64,000 bases of DNA, from positions 62,001 to 126,000 of the forward strand of contig JAFTAJ010000014.1 in assembly GCA_017458585.1 (NCBI GenBank), written 5' to 3'. The notes beneath the pieces are model-generated. The model did no database searches and was not told the DNA's origin. It saw nothing but the letters and a program-made list of their open reading frames with translations. Both the position numbers and the translations under genes were made by a program. Below, piece after piece: positions 24,767 to 33,316 of the stretch. Source of the DNA: Bacteroidaceae bacterium. Lineage in GTDB: Bacteria; Bacteroidota; Bacteroidia; Bacteroidales; Bacteroidaceae. Within the stretch, counting starts at the first letter, position 1. Each line of letters starts with the position of its first letter.

Positions 24767-27388
24767 TTACTCAAACACCAATTCCTCGTTTTTGGCTTTG
24801 CGGGTGATGCGTATCACTCCGCTGTCGTTCTTGGGAATGCTCTCGTCGAGGATGTAGTCGCTGATGCCGTCCTCCACGTATGTCTGCAGGGCACGCTTGA
24901 GCGGACGGGCGCCATACTTCTTGTCGTAGCTCTTGTCGATAAGGAACTCTTTGGCTTTCTTGTCTATCTCAAGGGTGTAGCCGAGTGCAGCGAGGCGCAG
25001 GTTGAGCATGGCGAGCTCGTTGTCGATTATCTGGCCTATGGCCTCACGGCTGAGCTGGTCGAAGAGAATGATGTCGTCGATGCGGTTGATAAACTCGGGG
25101 GCGAACTGACGGTTGAGCTCCTTCATTATTATCTGCTCGGCGTAGGCTTTGTTGTCGCCGTCCTGCGAGCCGAAGCCGATGGCGTTGCCGAAGTCCTGCA
25201 GGCTGCGCGAGCCAACGTTGGAGGTGAGTATGATAATGGTGTTGCGGAAATCGACTGTCACTCCGTTGCTGTCGGTGAGGCGTCCTTCGTCCATCACCTG
25301 CAGCAGGAGGTTGAAGACATCTTTGTTGGCCTTCTCTATCTCGTCAAGCAGCACGATGGAGTAGGGGCGGCGGCGCACTTTCTCGGTGAGCTGTCCTCCC
25401 TCCTCGTAGCCGACATATCCCGGAGGTGCGCCGACAAGGCGACTGGTGGTGAACTTCTCCATATATTCGCTCATATCGATGCGAATGAGTGCCTCTTCGC
25501 TGCCAAACATATATTCGGCAAGTTTTTTGGCGAGGAATGTCTTGCCCACGCCGGTGGGACCGAGAAACATAAAGGTGCCGATGGGCTTGTTGGGGTCGCG
25601 CAGTCCGATACGGTTGCGGGTGATGGCCTTGATGAGCTTCTCGATGGCTTTGTCCTGTGCTATGATGGTGTGGGAGAGGTCGGTCTTGAGTTCCTTGAGC
25701 TTGATATTCTCGGCCTGCGCCATCTTGTGGACGGGCACACCGCTCATGATGCTGACCACCTGCTCCACGTCTTTCTCGTCAACGATGCTGGGGTTCTCTT
25801 TCAGTTTGAGCAGCCACTCGGTCTTCTTGAGAGTGAACTGTGCCTTGAGTCCGGCGAGCTGGGTGCGTGCCTTGCCTGCCTCGGCGTATTTCTTCTGTTC
25901 GGCGAGCAGGGCTTTCTCGGCGCGCAGCACGTCTATCTGCTGCTCGAGCTCCTTCAGCTCGGCGGGCATCTCCACGTCGAAGAGGTGCTTGCGTGAGCCA
26001 GCCTCGTCGAGGGCGTCGATGGCCTTGTCGGGCAGTTTGCGGTCGGAGATGTAGCGCTCGGTGAGTTTGACGCATGCCTCAAGGGCACGGTCTGTGTATT
26101 TCACATTGTGATGGTTCTCGTAGTTGCTCTTGATATTGGAGAGTATCTCGAGGGTGTCCTCCATGCTGGTGGGGTTGATCATCACCTTTTGGAAGCGGCG
26201 CTCCAGGGCTCCGTCTTTCTCTATCGACTTGCGGTATTCGTCAACGGTGGTGGCACCGATGCATTGCAGCTGTCCTCTGGAGAGGGCAGGCTTGAGCATG
26301 TTGGCGGCGTCCATGGTGCCTGATGCTGAGCCGGCACCGATGATGGTGTGTATCTCGTCGATGAAGAGGATGACCTCGGGGTGTTCGCGCAACTCTTTCA
26401 TGATGCCTTGCAGGCGTTCCTCAAACTGGCCGCGGTACTTGGTGCCAGCCACTACGCCGGGCATGTCGAGGGCAATGAGTCGCTTGTCGAGCAGGGTGAC
26501 GGGCACACTGCCTGCCACGATGCGCTGGGCCAGGCCTTCCACGATGGCTGTCTTGCCCACGCCGGCTTCGCCTATGAGGATGGGGTTGTTTTTCTTGCGG
26601 CGGCAGAGTATCTGTGCTACGCGCTCTATCTCTATTTTGCGTCCCACCACGGGGTCGAGCTTGCCCTTTAGGGCGAGGGCTGTGAAGTCGGTGCCAAACT
26701 TGGTGAGGAACTGCAGCGGCTTCTTGTTGCTCTTGCCTTTGGCTTTGTTGCCGTCGGTGGCAGCATACTCCTCAGCGTAGGAGCGGCCGTCGCCGTCGTC
26801 ATCTTCATCATCGTCTTCGTCATCCTCGTAGTTGTCGGCGGTGTGGGAGGTGTTCTCAAAGCGCAGCTCGCTGCTGCTCCACATGCCACCGTTTTTGTCT
26901 TGCTCGTCCTGGCCTTCCTCGTCGAGGCTGTCCTCCACGTGGTACATCTCGCGCAGCTGTTCGCGCAGCTGGTCATACTCCAGTCCTGCCTCGGCCAGTG
27001 TCTTGCCGACGAAGTTGTCGCGCTTGCGTATTAGCGCCAGCAGCAGGTGGGGTGACATCACCTTGTCGCAATGCACCACCGATGCCTCCATCATACTGTT
27101 TTGCAGGGCGGCGCCTGCCACAGCATCGAGTGAGATGGCCCCGTTGGGCATGTCGAAAGGCAGCACCTCGGCCTTGTCGTAGGTCTTTATCCTGTTGAGC
27201 ATGAGCACACGCAGCTCCTCCAAGTCCTTGAAGTGGCGGACGAGGATCTCGTATGAGTCGTTGTTGGGCTCTCTCAACATTCCGAGGATGAAATGCTCGG
27301 GCCTGATGAGCTTGTCGCCGGTGCGCATGGCCTCGGCGCGGCTCTGTATCAATACGCGCTTAAATTCAGCGGAATAGATCTTCTTCAT
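24767..27388 (-). CDS. clpC: ATP-dependent Clp protease ATP-binding subunit ClpC
   Basis: 873-residue Hsp100 unfoldase. An N-terminal Clp repeat domain (about 1-150) is followed by an acidic linker with runs of Asp/Glu near residue 190, AAA+ D1 with Walker [10 protein letters not shown], a coiled-coil M domain near 430-480, and AAA+ D2 with Walker [14 protein letters not shown] and sensor arginines. The start at 27388 ([12 protein letters not shown]) is chosen. An upstream start at 27469 would add 27 residues unlike the family and cover the promoter. ClpP is not in the window. A sigma-54-like promoter lies about 36 bp upstream. Confidence 0.95.
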   Translation of the reverse strand: MKKIYSAEFKRVLIQSRAEAMRTGDKLIRPEHFILGMLREPNNDSYEILVRHFKDLEELRVLMLNRIKTYDKAEVLPFDMPNGAISLDAVAGAALQNSMMEASVVHCDKVMSPHLLLALIRKRDNFVGKTLAEAGLEYDQLREQLREMYHVEDSLDEEGQDEQDKNGGMWSSSELRFENTSHTADNYEDDEDDDEDDDGDGRSYAEEYAATDGNKAKGKSNKKPLQFLTKFGTDFTALALKGKLDPVVGRKIEIERVAQILCRRKKNNPILIGEAGVGKTAIVEGLAQRIVAGSVPVTLLDKRLIALDMPGVVAGTKYRGQFEERLQGIMKELREHPEVILFIDEIHTIIGAGSASGTMDAANMLKPALSRGQLQCIGATTVDEYRKSIEKDGALERRFQKVMINPTSMEDTLEILSNIKSNYENHHNVKYTDRALEACVKLTERYISDRKLPDKAIDALDEAGSRKHLFDVEMPAELKELEQQIDVLRAEKALLAEQKKYAEAGKARTQLAGLKAQFTLKKTEWLLKLKENPSIVDEKDVEQVVSIMSGVPVHKMAQAENIKLKELKTDLSHTIIAQDKAIEKLIKAITRNRIGLRDPNKPIGTFMFLGPTGVGKTFLAKKLAEYMFGSEEALIRIDMSEYMEKFTTSRLVGAPPGYVGYEEGGQLTEKVRRRPYSIVLLDEIEKANKDVFNLLLQVMDEGRLTDSNGVTVDFRNTIIILTSNVGSRSLQDFGNAIGFGSQDGDNKAYAEQIIMKELNRQFAPEFINRIDDIILFDQLSREAIGQIIDNELAMLNLRLAALGYTLEIDKKAKEFLIDKSYDKKYGARPLKRALQTYVEDGISDYILDESIPKNDSGVIRITRKAKNEELVFE

Positions 27389-27423
27389 ATTATAATATAA
27401 ATAAGGAGTTGTTCCTTCTCGTT

Positions 27424-27439
27424 TGCAAGAACTATGCCA
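27424..27439 (-). promoter_or_regulatory. Sigma-54-like promoter motif upstream of clpC
   Basis: On the minus strand TGGCAT-N5-TTGCA, a full match to TGGCAY-N5-TTGCW with GG-N10-GC spacing. The 3' GC lies about 36 bp before the clpC start codon. This is motif-only evidence. Confidence 0.5.
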
Positions 27440-27457
27440 GAGTGTACTTTTAAGGCT

Positions 27458-27498
27458 AAAAAAATACACAAGCTCTTCGAGTGGGAGAGCCTGTGTAT
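27458..27498 (-). terminator. Terminator after rpmH
   Basis: 13-bp stem (minus strand ATACACAGGCTCT / AGAGCTTGTGTAT, one G-U pair) with a 9-nt loop, followed on the minus strand by a run of seven T. Confidence 0.9.
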
Positions 27499-27523
27499 AT
27501 AGTTATGTAGCGACGCTGTGGGG

Positions 27524-27682
27524 CTACTTCTTGCCGTGTACCTCGTCGCTTACAGTAAGCTTCTTGCGGCCTTTGGCGCGGCGCATGGCAAGCACGCGGC
27601 GACCGTTCTTGGTTGACATACGCTGACGGAAGCCGTGCTTATTGTTGCGCTTTCTGTTGTGGGGCTGGAATGTTCTCTTCAT
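27524..27682 (-). CDS. rpmH: 50S ribosomal protein L34
   Basis: 52-residue, strongly basic ribosomal protein L34 that sits near the 23S rRNA domain III region of the large subunit. The sequence [20 protein letters not shown] and the following [19 protein letters not shown] are diagnostic. The start at 27682 fits the family. An upstream start would add 27 unrelated residues. Unlike in many bacteria, rnpA does not follow; a terminator and clpC do. Confidence 0.97.
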   Translation of the reverse strand: MKRTFQPHNRKRNNKHGFRQRMSTKNGRRVLAMRRAKGRKKLTVSDEVHGKK

Positions 27683-27723
27683 GATTGTATGTGTTTTTTC
27701 AGATTTCTGCTTTAATGCGGCTG

Positions 27724-27731
27724 CGAAGTTA
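27724..27731 (-). promoter_or_regulatory. -7 promoter box upstream of rpmH
   Basis: TAACTTCG followed by CAG on the minus strand, a TAnnTTCG-type box about 40 bp before the rpmH start. Confidence 0.5.
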
Positions 27732-27847
27732 AACATTTTTTTTGTTACAGCGATGTTTCTCAACTAAAAAATGCGTTAAAAATGTGTTTTTTTGTTGTTA
27801 TGTGTCGTTTTTGGCTGTCAATTTAGGGTGTTTTGAGATATTTTTAG

Positions 27848-27855
27848 TATCTTCG
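27848..27855 (+). promoter_or_regulatory. -7 promoter box upstream of efp
   Basis: TATCTTCG followed by CAG, about 44 bp before the efp start. The upstream -33 position is only weakly matched (TTTA). Confidence 0.5.
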
Positions 27856-27898
27856 CAGCAATTATTCAATTAATAACAAATCACAAAAACATATCATT

Positions 27899-28462
27899 AT
27901 GATCAAATCACAAGACATCAAGAAAGGTACTTGCATCCGTATGGACGGCAAGCTGTATTTCTGCATCGACTTCCTTCACGTGAAGCCGGGAAAAGGTAAC
28001 ACTATCATGCGCACCACTCTCAAGGATGTGGTAAGCGGCAATGTGCTGGAGCGTCGCTTCAATATCGGTGAGGCTCTGGAGGACGTACGCGTGGAGCGTC
28101 GCCCCTATCAGTTCAGCTATGCTGAGGGTGATGCGTTGCATTTCCTCAACCAGGAGACATGGGATGACGTGGTGATAGCCCGCGACCTTATCACCGGCGT
28201 TAACTTCATGAAGGAGTCGGACATCGTTGATGTGGTGAGCGATGCCGATACCGAGACTATCCTCTACGCTGAGATGCCTGTCAAGACTGTGCTCAAGGTT
28301 ACCTACACCGAGCCGGGCGAGAAGGGTAACACCGCTACCAACGCCACCAAGCCGGCTACCGTGGAGACCGGTGCCACCGTGCGTGTGCCGCTCTTCATCA
28401 ACGAGGGCGAGCTCATCGAGGTGGACACCCGCGACGGCTCCTATGTTAATAGGGCAAAATAA
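27899..28462 (+). CDS. efp: Elongation factor P
   Basis: 187 residues, the standard EF-P length. The protein relieves ribosome stalling at polyproline stretches. Domain I holds the tip loop HVKPGKGNTIMRT. The lysine there is the usual site of modification in other bacteria. OB-fold domains II and III follow and end VDTRDGSYVNRAK. No modification enzymes are seen in the window. The Zn-peptidase gene follows after 20 bp. Confidence 0.97.
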   Translation: MIKSQDIKKGTCIRMDGKLYFCIDFLHVKPGKGNTIMRTTLKDVVSGNVLERRFNIGEALEDVRVERRPYQFSYAEGDALHFLNQETWDDVVIARDLITGVNFMKESDIVDVVSDADTETILYAEMPVKTVLKVTYTEPGEKGNTATNATKPATVETGATVRVPLFINEGELIEVDTRDGSYVNRAK

Positions 28463-28482
28463 GTAGTTAAAAGCTGATATTT

Positions 28483-29358
28483 ATGAAACTGAAAGGACGA
28501 CGCGAAAGCACCAATGTGGACGACCGCCGTGGCTTGACCGGCATGCAGAAGGCCGGCCTTGGCGGATTAGGTGGTATAATAGTAGCTGTGGTTATGATGC
28601 TGCTCAGCGGCGGCGACCTCAGCAGTATTATCTCTTCGGTGGATCTTGGCAGCCTCACCAGTGGGGCGCAGGAGACCAATACTAATCCGCGCGAATTCAC
28701 CGCTGAGGAGCAGGAGCTGGCCAAGTTCTCTAAGCAAATACTGGCGGGCACCGAGGATGTGTGGGCCGAACAGTTCAAAAAACTCGGCAAGACCTACACT
28801 CCGCCCAAGATGGTGCTCTACACCGGCAGCGTGCAGACTCGCTGCGGCAACGGCATGTCGAGCATGGGTCCGTTCTATTGCTCTGGCGACCAGTGTCTGT
28901 ATATCGACCTCTCGTTCTTCAGCTCAATGAAGAAGCAACTGGGGGCTGACGGCGATTTCGCTTACGCCTACGTCATCGCCCATGAGGTGGGCCACCATGT
29001 AGAGTATCTGCTCGGCACCCTTGGCAAGGCTCACGAGCAGATGTCGAAGGTTAGTAAGACCGATGCCAACCGTATCAGCGTGCGACTGGAACTGCTCGCT
29101 GACTTCTATGCCGGCGTGTGGGCCCACCATGATAATAAGATGTTTGCCTCGCTGGAGGATGGCGACCTTGAGGAAGCCATCCGTTGTGCGCAGGTTATTG
29201 GCGACAACTATCTGCAGGAGAAGGCGCAGGGCTACTCGCAGCCTGAGACCTTTACCCACGGCACCTCAGCCCAGCGCATGAAGTGGCTCAAGCTCGGCTT
29301 CACCACCGGTGACGTAAGGCGCGGCAACACCTTCCAGCTGAGCGACAGCGAGCTGTAG
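28483..29358 (+). CDS. YpfJ-type neutral zinc metallopeptidase
   Basis: 291 residues. A short cytosolic N-terminus rich in charged residues (MKLKGRRESTNVDDRRG, a family hallmark) is followed by one membrane span (about residues 27-47), then the peptidase domain with the zinc motif HEVGHHVEYL and the downstream EL...ADFYAGVWAHH region. The family (PF04228) is annotated as putative neutral zinc metallopeptidase, and its physiological substrate is unknown. It should sit in the inner membrane with its catalytic domain outside. The stop codon runs straight into a decamer repeat. Confidence 0.9.
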   Translation: MKLKGRRESTNVDDRRGLTGMQKAGLGGLGGIIVAVVMMLLSGGDLSSIISSVDLGSLTSGAQETNTNPREFTAEEQELAKFSKQILAGTEDVWAEQFKKLGKTYTPPKMVLYTGSVQTRCGNGMSSMGPFYCSGDQCLYIDLSFFSSMKKQLGADGDFAYAYVIAHEVGHHVEYLLGTLGKAHEQMSKVSKTDANRISVRLELLADFYAGVWAHHDNKMFASLEDGDLEEAIRCAQVIGDNYLQEKAQGYSQPETFTHGTSAQRMKWLKLGFTTGDVRRGNTFQLSDSEL

Positions 29359-29432
29359 GTAGAAGTAGGTAGAAGTAGGTAGAAGTAGGTAGAGGTAGAT
29401 AGAGGTAGATAGAGGTCGATAAAGGTAGATAA
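29358..29432. repeat. (AGGTAGAAGT)n spacer array
   Basis: Seven to eight decamers of the family seen at 23512-23664, filling the gap to the flavodoxin gene. Confidence 0.9.
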
Positions 29433-29437
29433 AGAAG

Positions 29438-30238
29438 ATGAAAAAGCTATTACTTTCAGTGGCAGCGATGGCAATAGTCACCGCTGCCACTGCGCAGAAA
29501 ATACTGGTGTTCTACTACTCTGAGACAGGCACCACAAAGGCTGTGGCTGAAGAGCTGCAGCGCCAGCTCGGTGCAGACATCGAGGCAGTGGAGGCCGTGG
29601 TGCCCTATACCGGAAATTTCCAAGAGACTATAGAGCGCTCCCGTCGTGAGCGCGAGAGCGGCGAGTTGCCCGCCATCAAGCCGCTTAAGTCGCGGATAGC
29701 CGACTACGACGTCGTCTTTTTGGGCTATCCCATCTGGTTCGGCACATACGCCATGCCTATTGCTACGCTCGTGAAGGAGCAGGACTTCGCCGGCAAGACC
29801 ATCGTGCCCTTCTGCACCTTTGGCAGCGGTGGACTCAACAGCTCTGCCGACGCCCTGCGCAGCGCATTGCCTAAGGCGAAGATACAGCGCGGCTATGGCG
29901 TGCGTGCGGCCCGAGTGGCAGCAGCCCCAAAGGAGCTTGACCGTTTCCTCAAGGAGAACGGCTATAAGAAAGGCAAGGTAAAGAAACTGCGCGACTACTC
30001 CGCCCAGCGGCCCGTGACTGCCGAGGAGCGTGCCATCTTCGATGCCGCCTGCTCCAACTACCAGTTCCCCCTTGGCACACCGCAGACGGTGGGCAAGCGC
30101 CGCACTCCCGACGGCACCGATTATAAGTTTACGGTGAAGGGTCGCGGCATGAACGGTGAGGAAAGCACCTCCACCATCTACGTCACAGTAGGGAAGGCAC
30201 CAGGCGCCAAGCCCGAGTTCACGGAAGTAGTGAGATAG
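29438..30238 (+). CDS. Exported flavodoxin-like protein
   Basis: 266 residues. The signal peptide is about 1-19 (MKKLLLSVAAMAIVTAATAQ), followed by a flavodoxin fold with the FMN phosphate loop YYSETGTTKAVAEEL and the loops LGYPIWFGTYAMP and CTFGSGGLNSSADAL. About 100 extra residues after the flavodoxin fold include a beta-rich end (DYKFTVKGRGMNGEESTST). Flavodoxins usually work in the cytosol. An exported one, here followed by a GH92 gene, is unusual, and its electron partner is unknown. The C-terminal extension was not recognised. Confidence 0.82.
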   Translation: MKKLLLSVAAMAIVTAATAQKILVFYYSETGTTKAVAEELQRQLGADIEAVEAVVPYTGNFQETIERSRRERESGELPAIKPLKSRIADYDVVFLGYPIWFGTYAMPIATLVKEQDFAGKTIVPFCTFGSGGLNSSADALRSALPKAKIQRGYGVRAARVAAAPKELDRFLKENGYKKGKVKKLRDYSAQRPVTAEERAIFDAACSNYQFPLGTPQTVGKRRTPDGTDYKFTVKGRGMNGEESTSTIYVTVGKAPGAKPEFTEVVR

Positions 30239-30263
30239 TATTATAAATAAGGTTATAGAAAGA

Positions 30264-32288
30264 ATGACAAGGGCGATTTGCATTGCTTTCTTCTTATGCC
30301 TTTCTTCGGTGGTGGGCGCCCAGCAAGGCAGTGTGCTCGATAAGGTAAACCTCTACATCGGCACGGCCGATGACTACGGCCAGATGGCGCCTGGGGCTAC
30401 GGTTCCCTACAGTCAGATACAGGTATGTCCCGACAGCAAGCCACGCCAGCATCCGGGCTACGACTACGAGGTGCCCAGCATCTCGGGCTTCAGCATCAAC
30501 CGCCTCTCCGGTGTGGGTGGCAGCGGCTGCGGCGGCAACGTCTCGCTCATGCCCGATGCATCGGGAGAGGATGTGCGGCTCCTGAAGGAGACGGAGCAGG
30601 CTACACCAGGCTATTACAGCGTGCAGCTGAACAACGGCGTGAGCTTCGCCGCCACTGCCGACCATCGTATGGCCGTGGAGCGTTTCTCTTTCCCCGACGC
30701 ATCGAAGGCCGTCCTGCTCCTCAATCCCCGTTCGGCGTTCGACAAGGTCTTCGCCGCCCGGTTCGGCCAACGGTCGCCGACGATGGGACAAGGCTTTGCC
30801 GAGTGTGCCAACACCTGTGGCCGCGGACGCTATCATCTCCACTACCGACTCTACACGAGCACGCCTTTCGCACTCGACACCATAGCCGACGGACGGTTGA
30901 GGCTGAAGTTTACGGATTCAGGTTTCAAGTCACAGATAGAGGTGCGCATCGTGGTCTCTACGGGTCTCGCCGATGAGCTGGACAGGATGACAGAGCAGGC
31001 CGTGTGGCAAACAGACTTCCAGACGATGGTGGAGCGCGCACGCCTCCAGTGGGAACGCCTGCTCTCGGCTGTCGAGGTTGAAGGCGGCACGCAGGATCAG
31101 CAGACACTTTTCTACACCTCTTTATATAGGACCTTCCACAGTCCGTTTCAGGTCACCGACGGCCTGATGACCCACTATCTCGGCACCGACGGCAAGACCC
31201 ACGAGGCAAAGGACTGGACGTACTACAGCTCGTGGTCGCTGTGGGACACCTACCGCACTAAGTTCCCGCTCATCACCCTGATTGACGACGTCCACTCATC
31301 CGACATCATGCAGTCGTTGGCACAGCTCTACCTGACCGGCAAGAAGGACTGGAGCACCGACAAGGAGTGTGTGCCGACGGTGCGCACCGAGCATGCCATT
31401 GCCACCCTACTGGATGCCTATCGTCAAGACATCAGCATCCCGTCGCTCCGCGATGCCTATCCCGGGATGGTGGCGGAGGTGGAGCGCCTCAGCCTGAAGA
31501 GTCCTGACCAGTGCTTGGAGGCGAGCGGTGATTTCTGGGCTTTGGGACAGTTGGCAGGCGAGCTGGGCATGAGTGACGAGGCCGCCCGCTGGACGAAACG
31601 GGGCGAGGCCATCTTCGACAGCATCTGGCCACGGGAGTTCCAGCACATCGACGATACCTTCACCAAGATGAAAGGCAACGGTCTCTATCAGGGCACGCGT
31701 TGGCAGTATCGCTGGGGTGCGCCCATGTACCTGCCGCGTATGATGGACCTTGTCGGCAAGCGGACGCTCGGCGAGCAGCTGCAGACCTTCTTCCGCGAGG
31801 AACTCTACAACCAGGGCAACGAGCCCGACATCCATGTGCCCTTCCTCTTCGGTCGGCTCGGCATGCCGAAGGCGACAGGTGCTGTCGTCCGCAGTCTCAC
31901 CACAGAGAGAATCACTCATCGTTACGGCGGCAACGATGCCTATCCCACACCCTTCGTTGGCTGCGCCTTTGTCAACCAGCCTCGCGGCTACTGTCCGGAG
32001 ATGGACGAGGACGACGGCGCCATGAGTGCCTGGTATGTCTTTGCCAGCATGGGCATGTACCCGCTGGTGGTCGGCGAAGCCGTCTATGAACTCTTCCCGC
32101 CGCTCTTCGACAAGGTGACCCTCCACCTCGGTGCCGACCGTCAGACGACTGTCGTTGTCCGAACCCAAGGCCGCACATCAGGGCAGCAGCCGCTGAAGCG
32201 TGTCACCTGGAACGGCAAGCGTTTGCGCAGCCATTCTATTTCCGTCCATGAACTCAAGAAAGGCGGCGAACTCGTATTCCATTTTTGA
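30264..32288 (+). CDS. GH92 family glycosidase (alpha-1,2-mannosidase type)
   Basis: 674 residues. The signal peptide is about 1-19. GH92 enzymes are calcium-dependent exo-alpha-mannosidases that trim host or yeast N-glycans and mannans. Family marks include the N-terminal YIGTADDYGQMAPGATVPYS, GYDYEVPSISGFS, the central WSLWDTYRTKFPL and the C-terminal DEDDGAMSAWYVFASMGMYP with catalytic acidic residues. Mannosidase specificity beyond alpha-1,2 cannot be read. No SusC/D or regulator lies next to it, so it is not in a classical utilisation locus. A strong terminator follows. Confidence 0.93.
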   Translation: MTRAICIAFFLCLSSVVGAQQGSVLDKVNLYIGTADDYGQMAPGATVPYSQIQVCPDSKPRQHPGYDYEVPSISGFSINRLSGVGGSGCGGNVSLMPDASGEDVRLLKETEQATPGYYSVQLNNGVSFAATADHRMAVERFSFPDASKAVLLLNPRSAFDKVFAARFGQRSPTMGQGFAECANTCGRGRYHLHYRLYTSTPFALDTIADGRLRLKFTDSGFKSQIEVRIVVSTGLADELDRMTEQAVWQTDFQTMVERARLQWERLLSAVEVEGGTQDQQTLFYTSLYRTFHSPFQVTDGLMTHYLGTDGKTHEAKDWTYYSSWSLWDTYRTKFPLITLIDDVHSSDIMQSLAQLYLTGKKDWSTDKECVPTVRTEHAIATLLDAYRQDISIPSLRDAYPGMVAEVERLSLKSPDQCLEASGDFWALGQLAGELGMSDEAARWTKRGEAIFDSIWPREFQHIDDTFTKMKGNGLYQGTRWQYRWGAPMYLPRMMDLVGKRTLGEQLQTFFREELYNQGNEPDIHVPFLFGRLGMPKATGAVVRSLTTERITHRYGGNDAYPTPFVGCAFVNQPRGYCPEMDEDDGAMSAWYVFASMGMYPLVVGEAVYELFPPLFDKVTLHLGADRQTTVVVRTQGRTSGQQPLKRVTWNGKRLRSHSISVHELKKGGELVFHF

Positions 32289-32380
32289 ACTCACGCCGCT
32301 TTGGAGGCTTTGCATGGGATGTGACGGATGACGACATAGAATAGTGTAGCGAAGAGTCCCCAGACGATACCGAAATATAG

Positions 32381-32424
32381 TAATCCCGATGCGAAAACCA
32401 TTTTTCGCGTCGGGATTATTTTTT
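32381..32424 (+). terminator. Terminator after the GH92 gene
   Basis: 17-bp stem (TAATCCCGATGCGAAAA with TTTTCGCGTCGGGATTA, one G-U pair) and the tail TTTTTT. Confidence 0.92.
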
Positions 32425-32430
32425 AGCGCG

Positions 32431-32467
32431 ACTTGCCGAAAACTTAGCGCAGACTTCGCAAGATGTG
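32431..32467. repeat. Short 21/22-bp repeat array
   Basis: Two units of the 21-bp family (ACTTGCCGAAAACTTAGCGCAG, then ACTTCGCAAGATGTG), directly after the terminator. Orientation is as in the left arm at 22563. Confidence 0.7.
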
Positions 32468-32512
32468 ATAAAATATTCCCTATCTGTTATGCTTTTTATG
32501 CTAAAAAATTAG

Positions 32513-32520
32513 TAATTTCG
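32513..32520 (+). promoter_or_regulatory. -7 promoter box upstream of the PASTA gene
   Basis: TAATTTCG followed by CA, a TAnnTTCG-type box 22 bp before the start codon. Confidence 0.5.
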
Positions 32521-32542
32521 CAACATAAATTCGGTTTGCTGT

Positions 32543-33247
32543 ATGTTGACAGACAAAGATAAGGATTTTTCTGGTGCTGAATCCAAGCCCGTCTCTACCA
32601 AGGAAGGTAAGGACGGCAAGGTGGACGCGCCCAAAAAGAAACAGAAGAAATACCCGCTGTGGAAGAACGTGCTGGCCATGGTTGTATTGGTGGCTTTGTT
32701 CATCACAGGTGCTTACTGGGCAAGTATCTTCTACACTCGCCATGGCAAGGAGGTGGCTGTGCCCGACCTCAAGGGCCTTACGGTGAGGCAGGCTTACGAG
32801 CGCCTCGACGCGCTGGAGCTCTATGGCGAGGTGCGCGACTCTATCTATAACCGCAACATCCCTCCCGGCGTTATATGCGACCAGAGCGTGCATGCCGGCA
32901 ACTATGTAAAGATAGGGCGCACCATAGGTCTCACCGTCAACTCCGACCATGCTCCCACACTGGTGCTGCCCGATGTGGCCGACAATATGTCATACCGCGA
33001 GGCGACGGCCAAGCTGCGCTCCATGGGCTTTACCCTCGGCGACCCCGAGTATATCGAGGGCGAGAGAGACTGGGTGTATTCGGTGAAGTATAAGGGCTAC
33101 AATGTGTCGGTGGGCACGCGCATCGACATCAACGAGCCCATCACTCTCGTGGTCGGCGACGGCCACTACATGATGGACGAGCTGGAGTTTGACGCCTACG
33201 GCGATACCATCGGCTCTGTCTATGGCGATATACTGGAGATATTCTAG
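32543..33247 (+). CDS. Membrane-anchored PASTA domain protein
   Basis: 234 residues. A basic cytosolic N-terminus (about 1-42, many Lys) is followed by one membrane span (about 45-65, VLAMVVLVALFITGAYWASI) and two PASTA domains outside the membrane (VPDLKGLTVRQAYERL and LPDVADNMSYREATAKLRSM) plus a further related segment. PASTA modules bind peptidoglycan fragments or beta-lactams in other proteins. There is no kinase or transpeptidase domain, so it may be a peptidoglycan sensor or scaffold. It precedes rluD and ddl, a common Bacteroidota order. Confidence 0.88.
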   Translation: MLTDKDKDFSGAESKPVSTKEGKDGKVDAPKKKQKKYPLWKNVLAMVVLVALFITGAYWASIFYTRHGKEVAVPDLKGLTVRQAYERLDALELYGEVRDSIYNRNIPPGVICDQSVHAGNYVKIGRTIGLTVNSDHAPTLVLPDVADNMSYREATAKLRSMGFTLGDPEYIEGERDWVYSVKYKGYNVSVGTRIDINEPITLVVGDGHYMMDELEFDAYGDTIGSVYGDILEIF

Positions 33248-33308
33248 GAGTGAGGAGTTAGGAGTTAGGAGTGAGGAGTTAGGTGTTAGGAGTTAGGAGT
33301 TAGGAGTG
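33247..33308. repeat. (AGTTAGG)n spacer array
   Basis: Eight or nine heptamers (GGAGTTA, GGAGTGA, GGTGTTA), the reverse complement of the CTCCTAA family at 21531-21575. Confidence 0.9.
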
Positions 33309-33316
33309 ACAGAACA

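Noticed and set aside
24764-25996. Long plus-strand frame opposite clpC (410 codons)
   Set aside because: Antisense to a clear ClpC sequence. Composition rich in Leu/Val/His is typical of a shadow frame.
30264-32288. Polysaccharide utilisation locus around GH92
   Set aside because: No SusC/SusD pair, sensor or other glycosidase adjoins it. The neighbours are unrelated.
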